Of a stretch of DNA of 8,454 bases, positions 8,208 to 8,454 are shown piece by piece. A program made the position numbers and the translations under genes. The DNA is taken from positions 1 through 8,454 of the forward strand of contig SLQK01000314.1 of NCBI GenBank assembly GCA_007131525.1. The letters run 5' to 3'. The notes beneath the pieces were generated by a model. That model ran no database searches and was not told where the DNA came from. It saw only the letters and a list, made by a program, of their open reading frames with translations. This DNA is from Nitriliruptoraceae bacterium (lineage in GTDB: Bacteria; Actinomycetota; Nitriliruptoria; Nitriliruptorales; Nitriliruptoraceae). Numbering within the stretch: position 1 is the first letter of the stretch; each line of letters starts with the position of its first letter.

Positions 8208-8454
8208 GTGGTGGAAGCGCCTCGTGATCCGACCATCCGCGCCGTGCTGGCGATGCTGGCGCCGGGGACCCACCTGCGCGAGGGCATCGAGCGCATCATC
8301 CGCGCGGATCGCGGCACCCTGATCGTGATCGGGTGGACCCCGCAGATCGAGCCCCTGGTCTCGGGCGGGTTCGTCATCGACATCGCGGCGACCAGCCAGC
8401 GTGTCGCCGAGCTCGCGAAGATGGACGGGGCGCTGGTGCTCGACGCCGACGCGA
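8208..8454 (+). CDS. disA: DNA integrity scanning diadenylate cyclase DisA (N-terminal part; cut by window end)
   Basis: DisA joins two ATP molecules into cyclic di-AMP and patrols DNA for branched structures, where its cyclase activity falls. The 82 visible codons cover the start of the DAC (DisA_N) domain: LREGIERIIR (23-32), GTLIVIG (36-42), VSGGFVIDI (51-59), and RVAELAKMDGALVLDADA (65-82). The last stretch contains the catalytic Asp-Gly-Ala (73-75). The RHR motif, the central helical domain and the C-terminal HhH DNA-binding domain would lie beyond the window. The LREGIERI arrangement and short N-terminus are typical of DisA and unlike membrane-anchored CdaA. The GTG at 8208 is chosen for its ribosome site; GTG 8211 is the alternative. 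It follows a gene pair for DNA repair and helicase functions, which suits its damage-checkpoint role. Whether radA follows, as in other actinobacteria where the two are neighbours, cannot be seen. Confidence 0.93.
   Translation, partial: MVEAPRDPTIRAVLAMLAPGTHLREGIERIIRADRGTLIVIGWTPQIEPLVSGGFVIDIAATSQRVAELAKMDGALVLDADA

Noticed and set aside
6485..8383. 632-codon open frame on the minus strand across the helicase gene and the start of disA
   Set aside because: It is antisense to two genes with clear family motifs, its translation is Arg/Gly/His/Pro-rich with no recognisable domain, and such long mirror frames are expected in GC-rich genes with G/C third positions.

Overview
The window is dense, very GC-rich coding sequence (around 70% G+C by eye, with G or C in most third codon positions and several GTG starts). 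The proteins look actinobacterial: a ClpC of mycobacterial/streptomycete type, an IdeR/DtxR repressor with the full IdeR metal-ligand set, a short MutY whose C-terminus resembles the mycobacterial enzyme, and DisA. The set clpC, mutY and disA is also found in one genomic neighbourhood in mycobacteria, which supports Actinomycetota. A type I-alpha DAHP synthase in place of the type II enzyme of mycobacteria and Streptomyces hints at another, possibly deep-branching, lineage; that is inference.

Layout, left to right. (1) clpC, + strand, missing only its first two codons at the left edge, followed by a strong GC hairpin. (2) ideR, + strand, with its own short promoter region that contains a dyad resembling a degenerate IdeR box. 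(3) A class I DAHP synthase gene (aroG-type), - strand, whose 3' end overlaps the 3' end of ideR by 17 bases. (4) An aldo/keto reductase gene, + strand, divergent from aroG across a 150-base gap with back-to-back candidate -10 elements. (5) mutY, + strand, overlapping by four bases (GTGA) with (6) an SF2 helicase of the XPB/COG1061 type. (7) The first 82 codons of disA, + strand, cut by the right edge. No stretch over 300 bases lacks a gene; the longest gaps are 2537-2699, 4453-4602, 5488-5558 and 8105-8207. No tRNA, rRNA, CRISPR array, insertion sequence or prophage gene was seen.

Themes: the left part is proteostasis (ClpC) and metal control (IdeR). The middle is metabolism (entry to the shikimate pathway; an oxidoreductase close to pyridoxal reductases). 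The right part is genome maintenance: MutY removes adenine opposite 8-oxoguanine, the coupled helicase probably remodels DNA, and DisA scans DNA and makes c-di-AMP. The best leads are the loss of one of the four iron-sulfur cysteines in MutY, the tight mutY-helicase coupling, and the possible IdeR autoregulatory site. I found no clearly new multi-gene system; most of the window is chromosomal housekeeping.
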